This document shows positions 12,690-24,004 of a stretch of 64,000 bases of DNA, one piece after another (position 1 is the stretch's first letter; each line of letters starts with the position of its first letter). Under the pieces are notes generated by a model. The model searched no databases. It was not told the origin of the DNA and saw only the letters and a program-made list of their open reading frames with translations. Location: NCBI GenBank assembly GCA_944739405.2, contig OX123188.2, forward strand, positions 67,785,251 to 67,849,250, read 5' to 3'. This stretch comes from Euclidia mi. Its lineage: Eukaryota; Arthropoda; Insecta; Lepidoptera; Erebidae. A program made the translations under genes and the position numbers.

Positions 12690-13420
12690 TTCATAGTATA
12701 TTTTTTGCTGTGTCTTCAGACGAGAAACATACTTTTATTGCACGTGTTTTCTCTGATTTATATTTACCAAGGCGAAATATTTTAGTAGGTTGAGGGCAGC
12801 CATTATATATTAGCCCAGTTATTCTCAGTATTTCTGCCCTATCGTAATCTTGCCGACTGGTTGCAGTATCATTCTGGGATTCAGGAATGCCAACAACTAC
12901 GATGTTTTTGGCTCGAAAGTTTCGTTCTTCCATTTCGGTGAAGATTTCATAGTGTGTGGTGATTGTTACAGAAGATGAAGGTGGCATATTCTTTAGGTTA
13001 TTGACATCGGCTTCAAGACCCTCCACTTTTTTCTGTATTTTCAGCAATAACAGATAATTTTGAAAGTTTTTCTTTCAAATTATTATTCTCCAAGATAATA
13101 TTTTGCATAGTACAGCTAATATTACCGATTTCGGCTTTTATCGCAGCAACATCTGGAGAAAACTTATTTATATTTTCAGTTTCTTCGTTTTTGGAGGATT
13201 TTAATAATTCCATCATTTCAGACATTTGCATTTTTATATCTGCAATATCAGACTTAATCGCTTCATTATCATCGGGTAACTTTCGTTTATTACGAAGAGT
13301 AATCTGTAGTGTAGTTTCACTGTGTGGTTCAGACAAACTCTGATAAGATCCGCTGCGTCCTGCACCCATGCCACCTTCCAGGCGGTGAGTGTAGTGTGCT
13401 CATTGTAGATCAATGTATGC
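12690..13420 (-). pseudogene. Non-LTR retrotransposon ORF1 of the same element, frameshifted
   Basis: Two overlapping minus-strand frames (13369-13013 and 13047-12691) form a LINE ORF1. The first part is lysine- and glutamate-rich coiled coil (SDIADIKMQMSEMMELLKSS). The second has NFRAKNIVVVGIPESQND and KIFRLGKYKSEKTRAIKV, the RRM-like chaperone domain. One frameshift at about 13,030 separates them. Order and strand match the ORF2 remains downstream, so both belong to one insertion. Confidence 0.75.
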
Positions 13421-14271
13421 AATTACTCACGTGGAAGTTGCTTGTACGCAGCTGTTAGATGCGTACGGTGGCGAAATACTGTAGATATTCCGTCCTTGTT
13501 ACTCGAGGGGGTGAGGAGCGGTTAACGCGTCGATGCCGCGTTCCTTACTCGAATCTAACACAATTACGGTGTATTTCACTCGCGTTTGATTTTTGAAGAA
13601 GATGTCGTAATTAGGTGCCGTGAGGTTCGTAATTGACTAATGACCTTTTTTGAATTTAATAAACTAAATAATAAAACGTCCGCTCTGTGCGCTCGTACGT
13701 ACAGAAGTTCTTATTGATATTATTCTAATATCATTACTCATATAACTATCGAATGTCGCACCTACTGTTATATTATCTCTGCACCACCCTAGGTTAACCG
13801 GTAGAAAATGCCTAAGGCATTAAGTCCGCCTATGTACCACATTTTTGTAGTGCAAGAAGTTAAATAAATAAATACACGAAAATTTGTTTAGGTTTCTCTT
13901 TATCATTTAAATTTTCTGACAATAGAAATAAGTACTTATTTACATTTAAAAACGGCAACAAGTTAAATGCAAAGTTTAGAAATAGTAAGTTTTTTAAAAA
14001 TTTTGTTCGTAGATTAAAATAAGCTTCAAGATCAATTTGCCGTAAGTGGCGGCTAAAATATTGTCTGAACCTACTTACCATACGTTTCACGTAAAAGATA
14101 CCAAATATAATGTTTATTTGAATAATTTTCACAATAACATTATACCAGGTTATTAATTTTTACTATATACATTGCTATCTTACATAATCATAATATCTAA
14201 ACATATATAATTATATATATAGGTACATAAATCTAAAAACAAAAAGTGAAAATATGTACAGGTGTGTTTAG
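13421..14271. other. Non-coding stretch between retroelements
   Basis: It includes the probable 5' leader of the minus-strand LINE (to about 13,600) and AT-rich sequence. The 90-codon minus frame at 13,860-14,132 has an unremarkable hydrophobic translation and is not supported as a gene. Confidence 0.4.
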
Positions 14272-15690
14272 GCGTCGTAGAATGCCTCCGCATCAATATC
14301 ATCGGGTAACGTGCCCAGAAGGCTGGCAGCATTGCCACGCTGGATGGCAATGCTGATTCTTTGAGCAAAGAATAAACCAGCCCTATGGTCACGTAAGACG
14401 TCGATTAACCGTTGAGATATCTCTCTATAAAGAGCGAGCGCTCGGACCCCATGAGCCTAGCGTTTCCATCCCAAACGGCTCAAATACATAATTAGCTACT
14501 AGATTACTGTATTTGCGCCGTTTGAGGCTTTCCGCAGATGCAGCAGCAGCGCCAGCATGGCCTCCCGTGCTTAGAATATGGGATGGCGCGAGGGTGTCTA
14601 CGCAGGTTGCGTCCCACACCAAAGGCCTACCCATTTTCCATGGCAATAATGACATACCGTCAGGTCTCTTCCCATCGTCGCATACCAAAATGATTAAATT
14701 TAGATATTATCGAATGTTTTTTTTTAAGAGTCTGTTGTATTTATAAACAGCTCACATTTACTATAATTTAGTTCCAAACCAATAGATGCGAATTTATTTT
14801 TAAGAAAGATCAAATCTTGCAATACTATGTCTGTTTCTCCTGCCAGGGTCCTGTCATCCAAGAACCATACATTAAATTTAGAATTTATTTGCCGAATAAT
14901 GGGTTGTATAGCTAAGCTAAAAATGACTGGTCCAAGAGGGTCACCTTGTTGGCATCCAACTGCAGATTCCAAAAGGTTGTCCTATACCTATAATTTTGTC
15001 TATAGTAATTTTGTGGGATACCTGTAACATTGCCAAAGAAATTTGTAAATTTTAGGGGTTTCTAATTTTGCCTGTGCCAACAAAGTGTCCCTATTCACTG
15101 AATTGAAGGCGTTCTTCAAGTCATATTTCAGAATGACCTCGCCTTCACCACTTCCAAGATACGTCGAAAGAGCATGTATAGCAGCCTCACAACCTCCCTT
15201 GGAACCAAAACCTAATTGGAGAGGTTGGAATTTATCAGATAGCTCACAGCTGTAAAATTTACAGCATATCTTAGCTGCTATACGCCGATATGTGCAACCC
15301 ACGGCAATGGGACGAATGCCACCATCTCTCTTGTTAAGGGCGCACAGGTTCGCCCCATACAAGATATCAATGATAGCACCGTCCACATTACCGGAGAGCA
15401 TCATATTTACTAGTGCAGTCAACTCCTTCAGAAGTGTATCGCCAGCCACCCCAGCACTTGCACACACAAGTTCCTTTAGATGTTGTGGTGTCAAGGCATC
15501 GAGACCGCCTGCCAAGCCACTTCGGAAGGAGCAAACTGCTGCTAACACGTCCTTGGCCGTGGTGATCAGATATTCTGATTCACTGTCGGGAGCTTCAGGA
15601 AAGGAGAGATCATTAATTGGCGCTGGATGCTTGCTCTTCAGACCCACAAGCGTGTCTGGAGAGCAAGGCGCCACCACATCACTGCTAAAT
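14272..15690 (-). pseudogene. Reverse-transcriptase element with LDD motif, internally deleted
   Basis: On the minus strand 15677-15000 encodes an RT N-terminal half (ALNKRDGGIRPIAVGCTYRR, LGFGSKGGCEAAIHAL, ILKYDLKNAFNSVNRDTLL). The frame 14972-14724 holds GCQQGDPLGPVIFSLAIQ and the catalytic WFLDDRTLAGE. After a short foreign stretch, 14688-14425 gives DGKRPDGMSLLPWKMGRPLV, and a further frame to about 14,272 gives RGNAASLLGTLPDD. I know this as a recurrent arthropod retroelement protein whose clade I cannot name. Sequence between the RT palm and the C-terminal domain is missing, and at least two frameshifts are present. Confidence 0.75.
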
Positions 15691-15699
15691 AAAATCTAG

Positions 15700-16020
15700 A
15701 CGCGCCCCGTATGTTGCCTTCCCTTAATACTGGACCGAATATTTAAAATCTTTACCTGTACCTTTGGAAACCAAAAGAAACATTAAAACAGAATATGAAA
15801 TATTCATCATGAATATTGATACGTATAGACACAAGAAGTATTTGGAAACTAAATGATTTTTAATATCTATTGGGAAATAGTTTCAGTCGGGATAACCCGT
15901 TCATTTTCCGCTCGACAAAGGAATTTCGAGCCAATTTGCAGTCATTCTATCACTTTATAATACGAATTTCTACACGTATAATATATAATATCCTTGGCAA
16001 ACTAAGGCTTTTGTAATAAT
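15700..16020. other. AT-rich stretch, nothing recognised
   Basis: No coding, RNA or repeat signal was recognised between the RT element and the hairpin at 16,028. Confidence 0.45.
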
Positions 16021-16027
16021 TCAATAT

Positions 16028-16066
16028 ATCGCTCATTGCTAATGTTCATTATTAGCAATGAGCGAT
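16028..16066. repeat. Perfect 16-bp inverted repeat (hairpin)
   Basis: atcgctcattgctaat (16028-16043) is followed by a 7-nt loop and its exact reverse complement attagcaatgagcgat (16051-16066). It lies at the AT-rich/GC-rich boundary just before the GC-rich block, and could mark an element end. Confidence 0.75.
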
Positions 16067-16109
16067 ACATTAGGTGTGCTAGGAGTAAAGTCGACATTGC
16101 ATAATCTTT

Positions 16110-16740
16110 CTTTTTTGTGTCCGGTTGGAAAATCCTCATGGAGTCCCTCCGCCCTGGGGGAGGGAAGGGCGAAGTGGACTGTCAGACTCTTACTGACTAA
16201 AAACCAACCCGTGTTCCTCATGTACCCGTGTGTCGGAGGGTCAGGTATCGCCGAAGCATACGTCGCCATCCGCCGACGGGAATTGGCCCGCCAGATGGTC
16301 ATGCGGGCCCCGAACAAAACCCCCTTGGCGGCGGATGAAGGTATTGGCTCCGCCGCCAAAACACCCAGCGGCCGCAGAGGATAGGGAGGACGGCAAACTG
16401 GCAACAACGCATCTCCTCTTCCTCTGCGGCCCCAGCGCGACGCAACAATGATGCGCTCCCATTTGGTCGCGGGAGATAGGGCGCGCGGCAACGCAACACT
16501 GACACGCCTCTCCTCCCGCGACCACGCCCGGCTGTCCCCTGTACCCGCAACTTTGGACGCATCCTACGCAGACCCCTCCAAGCCCACACGTAGCGTCCAC
16601 TCCCGGGATCTCTCTTAGCTTCACCGCGAGTGTCCAAGCCACGGTTACTGAGCCCCCCACCACGACAATGTGGAGATCCCACGGGGGGGACATTGCATAA
16701 TCTGAGATTCGAACCCACATGTCGAGACAATTTCAGTAAC
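16110..16740. repeat. GC-rich block, probable retroelement piece, unrecognised
   Basis: The block is much richer in G+C than its neighbours, with an abrupt start and end. Several overlapping open frames exist on both strands (179 and 159 codons at most), which is expected from base composition alone. No frame shows a domain I recognise. The sharp compositional borders and the hairpin before it suggest an inserted element or satellite-like repeat. Confidence 0.4.
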
Positions 16741-17029
16741 TTTGCAAGAAGTATCTTAGGCGTGAGCACAACATACCAAAATATTTTATATTCACTAACA
16801 CAGTTTTTTAAAATAATGCTTATTTTTATTATTACCAACTTTTTAGCAGAATAATATACAAGGAGGGCGGGCGCTGGACTGGCCTGACTCGTATTTTAGA
16901 TTAAAGTATTTATTTAGACTATCGGTGCCATAAAGCTTTTGTAATGGCATGGCCACCATGCACTTTGGATTTATGAAATAAGCCACTTTTATAAGGGAAA
17001 TAAGGATCTTGATTATTTTCTGCTTTTAT
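16741..17029. other. AT-rich stretch, nothing recognised
   Basis: A short spacer between the GC-rich block and the SINE at 17,048, without a gene signal. Confidence 0.4.
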
Positions 17030-17047
17030 TGAAATACAAGGAGTAGT

Positions 17048-17425
17048 AGGCAGCGATAGCCAAGTGGATATACTAACAGACTGCCATGCAGAGGGTATCG
17101 GGTTCGAATCCGCGGCGCGCACAAATGACTTTTCGCAGCTATGTGCGTATTGAATTGTTAATTATCGCTTGTCACATGCCTCGAAGAGCACGTTAAACCG
17201 TCGATCCCGGTTGTCATGAAGATCTTTGACAGTCGTTACAGGGCGTCAGTACTCAGTACCTTCTAAATAAACTGACAGTAGTCTAAACCGTGGAATATCC
17301 CTTTGGGTTGCGGTGGTCAGACAGGCAGTAACTCTGTGGAAAACCTAATATTCAGCCAAATCCGGTTACACTAGGTAAGCGGATCCTAGATTGAAACTGG
17401 GACAACGCTAAGAGAAAGAAGAAGA
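17048..17425 (+). mobile_element. tRNA-derived SINE (family 1), copy 2
   Basis: Starts with ggcagcgatagccaagtgg and has a clean B box ggttcgaatcc near 17,101. Its body matches the copy at 2991. An 18-bp target duplication flanks it: attgaaatacaaggagta at 17,030-17,047 and attggaatacaaggagta at 17,426-17,443. Confidence 0.85.
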
Positions 17426-17443
17426 TTGGAATACAAGGAGTAC

Positions 17444-18363
17444 GAATTTTAACGTAGGTTGAGAGTGTAAATCGCGGTCGCTAGAATATTAGAAGCTTTT
17501 CTCAGATTACGTACAACATTGAAAACCGGTGTCGTAAGCTCCTCACGGTCAGCTTTTCTTATTTATATCATGTTCTAACATTTTGACATTAGAATTCAAG
17601 TGTAAATGTCATTTAGAATATAAATGAGTGACAGCACAATCGCCAACAAACCATTTGTATATTTTCATGATTATTGGAAAAAGATTCCGAAAATCGCTCA
17701 CTCCGCTAACCTATATTTTTATTAAACCAATGAAGGAGCCTTCGTTATACCTAAACACTTCAAAACCAGCCCAAGTGCTTTCATGAAATTCATGTTCGGA
17801 ACTTTTATCCGATTTTTTGCTCACCGCCATTGTAGAGTCGCCTCTGAAATTCCTGCCAGGCTCAATCACGGCGATTTCTATGCCTGTCTTGTGGCTTCTA
17901 AAATTTTATTGGTCGCTCTGTACTTTTACGGGTATCGGGGAAGTTTTACATCGCGTTTTCCGACGTTCTTAACGACATTCAGCGGCATTCAACTGAAGAT
18001 CAAATGTCTATAGCATGAATTGCACTACTAAGACCTATTAAATTCACTTACACAAATTATGTTAGCAAGTCGATTAAGTTATCCTTAAGATGCGAGCCAA
18101 TTAGATGTTAATGCAATAAGAGCCTCGCCATTTTGTGTTCCTTGGAACTGACACGTCACTCCAGTCACGTGCACAAAGCTAAAGTTGATGATAAACATGT
18201 TTAAATATATTTAAATTTAAATGTGTAACATTCACGTAAACCCAAGAAGATATTATAATATATCATACACATAATGGTACCTAAAGTAAGATCCACCAGT
18301 ACATTTAGATTTTAAACATTTTTGTAATATACAATTAAATAATAGTATACGTAAACGTGTATT
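17444..18363. other. Flank left of the BEL element; possibly the far part of a retroviral LTR
   Basis: No protein or RNA gene was recognised. Because the BEL element appears to have inserted into the LTR of the env-bearing retrovirus (its right flank is LTR-like), the sequence just left of 18,364 could be the remainder of that LTR. This is inference: the second LTR needed to prove it is outside the window. Confidence 0.3.
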
Positions 18364-18368
18364 TTATA

Positions 18369-19553
18369 TGTCTGCGCCACAATCAAATTAGCCTGTAATT
18401 AAAGAACAATGGTCGGTTCCCATACAAAGGTGGACCAGAATTTCGTTTTTCACGTCTATTGCTGTGGAGTTATTTATCAATATTTTTATGTTACTTTATT
18501 TAACTTAAGTATACATATGAATTTTAAAAACTTGGGATTACCTTTTTATTCTATAAAAAGTATGTTTGAGGTTATGAACTAAATTGTGTTTTTATTTCGT
18601 TTATTTGTAAAAATATATACATTAAACTATTCTGGTAACTAATATATGTGTGTAGAACAACGTGTTCTTCTATCAAACAAACTAAAACACTCAATTCACA
18701 GCAAGCGAGGAACGATTGATGTTGATGTACCGGGTATAACAGTGACAGGTACGGAAATGGCGTATTCGTTCCATTTCACGTCAAATCTTAGATTTTTCAT
18801 AAAAAAACTATTTATTACTACGTAATAAAAATATTTTATTATTTTATATGTAACTAAAACACCTATATACCTATTGATATTTTATTGTAAAAAAGTTATA
18901 TTTTATTTTATTACAAAGTAACATAAATTCTTATTTATCATATCGTATAATGAAACGCATATTTTGACAATAAGGTTATGGCTGCGTTCATAACATTTTA
19001 TTTTTGTTTAGGGGTACAGTTTAAAAAATAAACTGTTAATACATTATTTATTTCTCCCAAGTCCTAAAAATATGTTTTTGCTTTGATTAAAACAATTAAA
19101 AAAAATACTTTTTTTTTGGTATAGGACTCATTATCAGACGTGCTAAAGGCCAAAGTGACCATTGTTCTTTAATATATTTATTGGATAGGAAGCCATTTAC
19201 TCAAACACGCACAAATATTATTAGTCTAGCAACATTCATAAAACACGCGAGAACCAATCAAATCCTTTCTCTCCTACTCATTCCTGTCCGCATACCCTCC
19301 TCACTTAAAATTAGTGTCTTCCAACAACCGCTTTGCAACTCGTGTGTGCGCGACGCTTCGCTCCGCTATAAACTAAAAAAACATAAAAGTGCTGTGCATG
19401 TGTGAACTGAATTTGTGGGTGGATTACCAGTTCCAAGACCTAGGAAGATGACACTGCTCCTGCTATCGAGGAAATCATCCTACGCACGCTTCATTATCCC
19501 GCTCCATCCGTAAGTACCTACCTAAAACTCCTAGTCTTTGCGCTGCGCCAACA
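18369..19553 (+). repeat. 5' LTR of BEL element (interrupted)
   Basis: Removing the insertion at 18,404-19,167 leaves about 421 bp matching the 3' LTR and the two uninterrupted copies at 56,234-56,649 (minus) and 58,235-58,651. It starts tgtctgcgcc and ends gcgccaaca. An 8-bp cgctccgctat region and a TATA-like ctataaac occur near 19,362. The internal region begins atttcctggtccc, the likely primer-binding site region. Confidence 0.85.
18404..19167. mobile_element. TIR element inserted in the BEL 5' LTR, no target duplication
   Basis: The LTR reads gtaattaaa before and tttaatatattt after this block. The uninterrupted LTR copies read exactly gtaattaaatttaatattt-like sequence, so the insertion is clean with no duplicated bases. 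The ends are gaacaatggtc and its reverse complement gaccattgttc (11-bp TIR). The 764-bp interior is AT-rich without a recognisable transposase. This is a non-autonomous DNA element of unknown superfamily. Confidence 0.7.
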
Positions 19554-19859
19554 ATTTCCTGGTCCCTCTTGCCGAATAAAAAACAAAATACACTCGCTCT
19601 CTTATCACTCATCTTATCACACACACAATACCTACGCAAACTCGCTTTCTCACGCAATTAAATTAATTGAATCACGGCAGCCACTGTCGTGTTTCTCGCT
19701 ACTCGCATCGCAAATCCAATTTTGCTAAATCTCAATAAACGCTCACTCTTTTCGCTATTTATACATCTGTGTATTCATATTTTTTTAGCGGCATATAAAT
19801 TTAAAGTATGTATATCACGCATTTAAAAACATTTACGCATCCACATAAATTAATACTAG

Positions 19860-22184
19860 ATTTCAACACTCAAAAAGGCGTCCAAAAGGCAGACAAAGAA
19901 GAATCCTGCCAGTGACGATGAACACTCTGAACCTAACCCCAAATTAGCTATTTTAGAAGCTAAAAAGGAAAATCTCTTCCAAATTATACAGAATCTGTAC
20001 AACCTCAGCCTAAAGGTTTCCGATCAGTCATTTCAATCGCAATTTTTAGCACGCGTTCACTCGGTTGATATTATTCGATCTAATTTTATGGAAGCTTTAG
20101 ACTCGTGTGCTATTGCTCAGTTAGAGGATAATCCTTCTGCAAAGCCAAACTACTCCGCTTTACAAACCTTCGACGAATTGTACTGTTACGTAAAACATAC
20201 AGCGTCCACTTTAATGCAAGATAATTCTGAAAAGAACATTCAAGATAATTCTCATAAATATGATTTATTAAACCGAAAATTACCGCCTCTCAAATTAATT
20301 ACTTTTGATGGTTCACCATGCAATTGGTCACCATTCTACGAAAATTTCAAAAGTCTTATCCACGATAATCCGCATCTCTCAGACGCCGAAAGGGTTCAAT
20401 ATCTAATAGGTTCATTGTCAGGCAAAGCATTAATCGTCTGTTCAGGTATTAAACCTACCGCTAATAATTATTTAATCATTAGGAATTCTTTGTTAGAAAA
20501 ATATCAAGATACTCGAGTTCAAGCTTCCAGTTATGTACAACAATTAATTAACTATAAACCCAATCAATCTATTGATACATTTCTCGAACAATTTTACTCC
20601 GCTGAGGCTGCTTTACGCCGTTTAGATATTGACGATCTCGCTGATTTTATTATTACCCACATTGCACTTACCAAATTAGACAAGAAGATAGTGAACTTGT
20701 TCGAGCAATCCAATAGGAATGTTCCGACATTTGAGCATCTTACTAAATTTCTTAAAGAACAAAGTAAAATTCAAACATTACGCACTCCCTATTCCAATAT
20801 CAAACCTTCTGTTACTCAACGTTCATCTAATAATTATAATAACGCACTAAAATCTAAGCCGACTCAAGCATTTTTCGCAAACACTCATTGTCATTCGCCC
20901 GTAATAAGCCAACAACGCTCGTGTAAAATATGTAATGACCCTAATGCGGATCCTTTATATAAATGTTCGTATTTTATTAAACAAGATCCGAGTGCCAGAT
21001 TTGAACTAGTAAATAAACATAATTTCTGTCGCAATTGTTTGGGATTCCACGATACTAAACTCTGTAAATCTATGCATACTTGTTCATTATGCCAACGCAA
21101 ACATCATTCACTCTTACACTTAGAGAACTTTCATAATAGTTACAAAACCAAACAGGTGACCTCGCGATCGGAAGTCGAACCTAGTGCTTCGCTCAGTAAT
21201 AACAATAACAACACTCAACGCGCGAAGCCGACGCCGCTGAGCGCGCCGCCCGCGCCGCCCGCGCCGCCGCCGTCTAGCGCTGTGACGCGTACGCCCTCTA
21301 GCGCCACGATTGTATCGAACGGATCGGTCGCCGCGCTCGCCGCCGCTACTGATAACTCTGCGCGCGTAAATTCAAATCATCTCGCGTTATCGATGACCGC
21401 TTCTACATATAATATTGATTGCAATAATACTACTGTTTTATTACCTACAGCCTCTGTATTCGTTTATAATAATAACTATCCAAATAAAGTTCGCGTGTTT
21501 CTAGATACAGGTTCTATGAGTAATTTTATCACAAAATCGTGTTGTGAACCCCTTAATTTAGTTGTTACTCCTGATAACTCTACTATTCTTGGTATATGCC
21601 AATCTAAAATTCCTTCCCTTGGATTAACAACATTTAAAATATTTTCCCGCTTTGATTCACGTTGCTCGTACACTATCCACGCTCGCGTAATAGAAAATAT
21701 TACCGACGGCTTACCTAGTCTACCAATAGATACATCTAAATTAATTCATTTACGCAACTTACCTATGGCTGATGATGCATTCCATTTGCCGGCTGGTATC
21801 GACTGTTTAATTGGCAACGAGCTGTTCCCGTTCTTGTTAGGTAGTGGGAAGGTTACATTGCCTGGCTCGTTGGTAGTCGCTGTTCAGACTACACTTGGTT
21901 ATATTGCCATGGGAAGGGCAGATTGTGATAATCGCTTAAGTATTAGTACTCCTCTTCTTAAAAATAAGAATACGTGTAATAATAAAAGTTTTTTCTGCGC
22001 TACCACGTCTAACTCACTTGAAACTCTCACTCAACGCTTTTGGGAAATAGAAAACGTCCCTGATAAAATTCACATGAGCCCTGATGATCAGGCCTGTGAA
22101 CTTATATTTACCGCAACTCACTCACGCGATGATACTGGCAGATATACTGTACAGTTACCATTTAAAACTCCATATTCTGAATAA
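19860..22184 (+). CDS. gag: BEL/Pao Gag-protease polyprotein, 5' part
   Basis: The first ATG of the long frame is at 20,088 (698 codons), but the same frame is open back to 19,860 with Gag-like sequence (KKASKRQTKKNPASDDE) and no ATG, so the original start is probably lost. From the ATG: a DUF1759-type capsid region (LPPLKLITFDGSPCNWSPFY at about 64-83), Cys/His clusters starting at C279 (CKICNDPNADPLYKC) and later CRNCLGFHDTKLC, a proline/alanine-rich GC-rich linker at about 385-425, and an aspartic protease with D473-T-G (VFLDTGSMSNF). It would form the particle core and process the polyprotein. The frame closes with a TAA at 22,182, and RT sequence continues in the same frame immediately after it. 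Confidence 0.85.
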   Translation: MSTLKKASKRQTKKNPASDDEHSEPNPKLAILEAKKENLFQIIQNLYNLSLKVSDQSFQSQFLARVHSVDIIRSNFMEALDSCAIAQLEDNPSAKPNYSALQTFDELYCYVKHTASTLMQDNSEKNIQDNSHKYDLLNRKLPPLKLITFDGSPCNWSPFYENFKSLIHDNPHLSDAERVQYLIGSLSGKALIVCSGIKPTANNYLIIRNSLLEKYQDTRVQASSYVQQLINYKPNQSIDTFLEQFYSAEAALRRLDIDDLADFIITHIALTKLDKKIVNLFEQSNRNVPTFEHLTKFLKEQSKIQTLRTPYSNIKPSVTQRSSNNYNNALKSKPTQAFFANTHCHSPVISQQRSCKICNDPNADPLYKCSYFIKQDPSARFELVNKHNFCRNCLGFHDTKLCKSMHTCSLCQRKHHSLLHLENFHNSYKTKQVTSRSEVEPSASLSNNNNNTQRAKPTPLSAPPAPPAPPPSSAVTRTPSSATIVSNGSVAALAAATDNSARVNSNHLALSMTASTYNIDCNNTTVLLPTASVFVYNNNYPNKVRVFLDTGSMSNFITKSCCEPLNLVVTPDNSTILGICQSKIPSLGLTTFKIFSRFDSRCSYTIHARVIENITDGLPSLPIDTSKLIHLRNLPMADDAFHLPAGIDCLIGNELFPFLLGSGKVTLPGSLVVAVQTTLGYIAMGRADCDNRLSISTPLLKNKNTCNNKSFFCATTSNSLETLTQRFWEIENVPDKIHMSPDDQACELIFTATHSRDDTGRYTVQLPFKTPYSE

Positions 22185-23872
22185 GGGAACTCTTACGCAA
22201 TTGCGCACCGCCGTCTCATTAATTTAGAAAAGAAATTAGATTCGCATCCCGATATTCGTACAAATTATAACGCTACTATTCAAGATTACATAGACCAAAG
22301 ATATCTGTCAAAAGTTGATAATCCCTCTCTTGAAGTCCCGCATTATTATATTCTGCACCGCGCTGTTTATCGCCCTGATAAACAGTCTTCTAAAATACGC
22401 ATTGTTCTTGATGCTAGTTGCAAAACTTCATCAGGAAAATCACTTAATGACATTTTATATATTGGTCCTAATTTACAAAGTAATATTTTTGATTTACTTA
22501 TAAACTTACGCATGTTTTCCATCGCCGTGGCATCTGATATTGAAAAAATATACTTTCAATTAAAGCTCGTTTCTAAGCATCACGCCTTTCAGGGCATCTT
22601 ATATAGGTTCGATAAAAATAGTAAAATACATACTTATGAGTTTAATCGAGTTTCCTTTGGTGTTTCTAGCTCGCCCTACTTGGCTATGAGGGTGGTTCGC
22701 CAACTCGCGGCTGAAAGTAAGGCTCAATACCCACTAGCCGCTTACGAGGCTGAAAACCATATGTATACGATTATATATGTTCAATAGATGGCGTTGATAG
22801 GGCAGAAAAAACTCACTGCGAAATGGTCGCTATGTTTAAGTCAGGAGGTTTCAATCTTACAAAATGGGTCTCAAATAGTTCTGAACTAATGGATAAAATC
22901 CCCGCTTCGCATAAAAATCCGCAAAATACAAATTTTGACGCTGACGCTAATACAAATATAAAAATTGTAGGTATGCAGTGGAACCCTGTAGAGGACACTT
23001 TTCAATTTAAAATCAACGCAATTTCTCGTAAGTGTACAAAACGCACGATTTTATCCACGACAGCTCGCTTGTTCGACCCTTTAGGTCTTGTTGCTCCTGT
23101 GACAGCATTCATGAAGTTACTCGTTCAAGACTGTTGGAAACATGAACTCGACTGGGATAGTCCAGTACCTTCACAAATAGAAAATAAGTGGAATCAATTC
23201 CACAACGAACTCTCTTGTCTTGAACAGATTAAAGTCCCGCGTCATGTAGGTATAAGTTCGGATACTCACGTGCCACTGCTCGGTTTCGCAGATGCTAGTG
23301 AGCGCTGTTATGGTGCGGATAAATCTCTTGGATCTGTTTCATTACTCACCTCTAAATCACGCGTCGCTTCACTCAGTAAAATGCCGTTGGCTCGCCTCGA
23401 GCTTTGCGGTGCACTCTTATTAGCTAATCTTCTCAACGCTGTAAAAAATACACTATGCAAACGCTATCAAATTGACAATATTTACGCATTCTCTGACTCA
23501 ACTCTAACACTCACGTGGATACACTCACCCGTTTATAAATTTCACACATTCGTCGCGAATAGGATCACTGAAATAAATTCTAAATTGCCCGCTAAACATT
23601 GGTTTCATATCAACGGTCAAGAAAACCCTGCTGATATTGTTTCTCGCCCTATAACGCCTAAATTACTCGTAAATTTAGGACTTTGGTTTCACGCTCCTCA
23701 TTGGTTCGCATCTCCCATAGGTCAATGGCCTATTAAACCATTTGAGATTAGTAGTAATAACTCGGAGTTCATGGAAATGAAAACTACTACTCTACCCGCC
23801 AAGGTCATTAAACCGAAAATTACTCATCCTATTCAAAATTTAATTGATCTCATTTCAAGTTATTCAAAATAA
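22185..23872 (+). pseudogene. pol: BEL/Pao reverse transcriptase and RNase H (A17/DUF1759-type pol), broken
   Basis: The Gag-PR frame continues after the TAA with RT sequence (YILHRAVYRPDKQSSKIRIV, VASDIEKIYFQLKL, YEFNRVSFGVSSSPYLAM). At about 22,760 bases are missing across the YxDD active site and the frame shifts. From 22,823 the new frame runs through the BEL-specific connection region (RLFDPLGLVAPVTAFMKLLV), RNase H (GFADASERCYGA, YAFSDSTLTLTWI) and ENPADIVSR up to 23,872. Stops follow. With the catalytic motif gone, this RT is dead. Confidence 0.85.
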
Positions 23873-24004
23873 CTCCGCATCTAAGTATACATTCTACGCT
23901 TTTGTAAATGTCTCAATTCTCATGTATCTATAAATGTCACAGATTTAGACACCGCGGCAATTTATCTAATAAAATATATACAAAATTTTCATTTTTCAGA
24001 AGAT

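Noticed and set aside
16039..16838. Several 100-180 codon ORFs on both strands
   Set aside because: Explained by high GC content and low stop frequency; they overlap in all frames and show no domain.
17783..18013. 76-codon plus-strand ORF
   Set aside because: No recognisable domain, no splice or promoter context, length compatible with chance.
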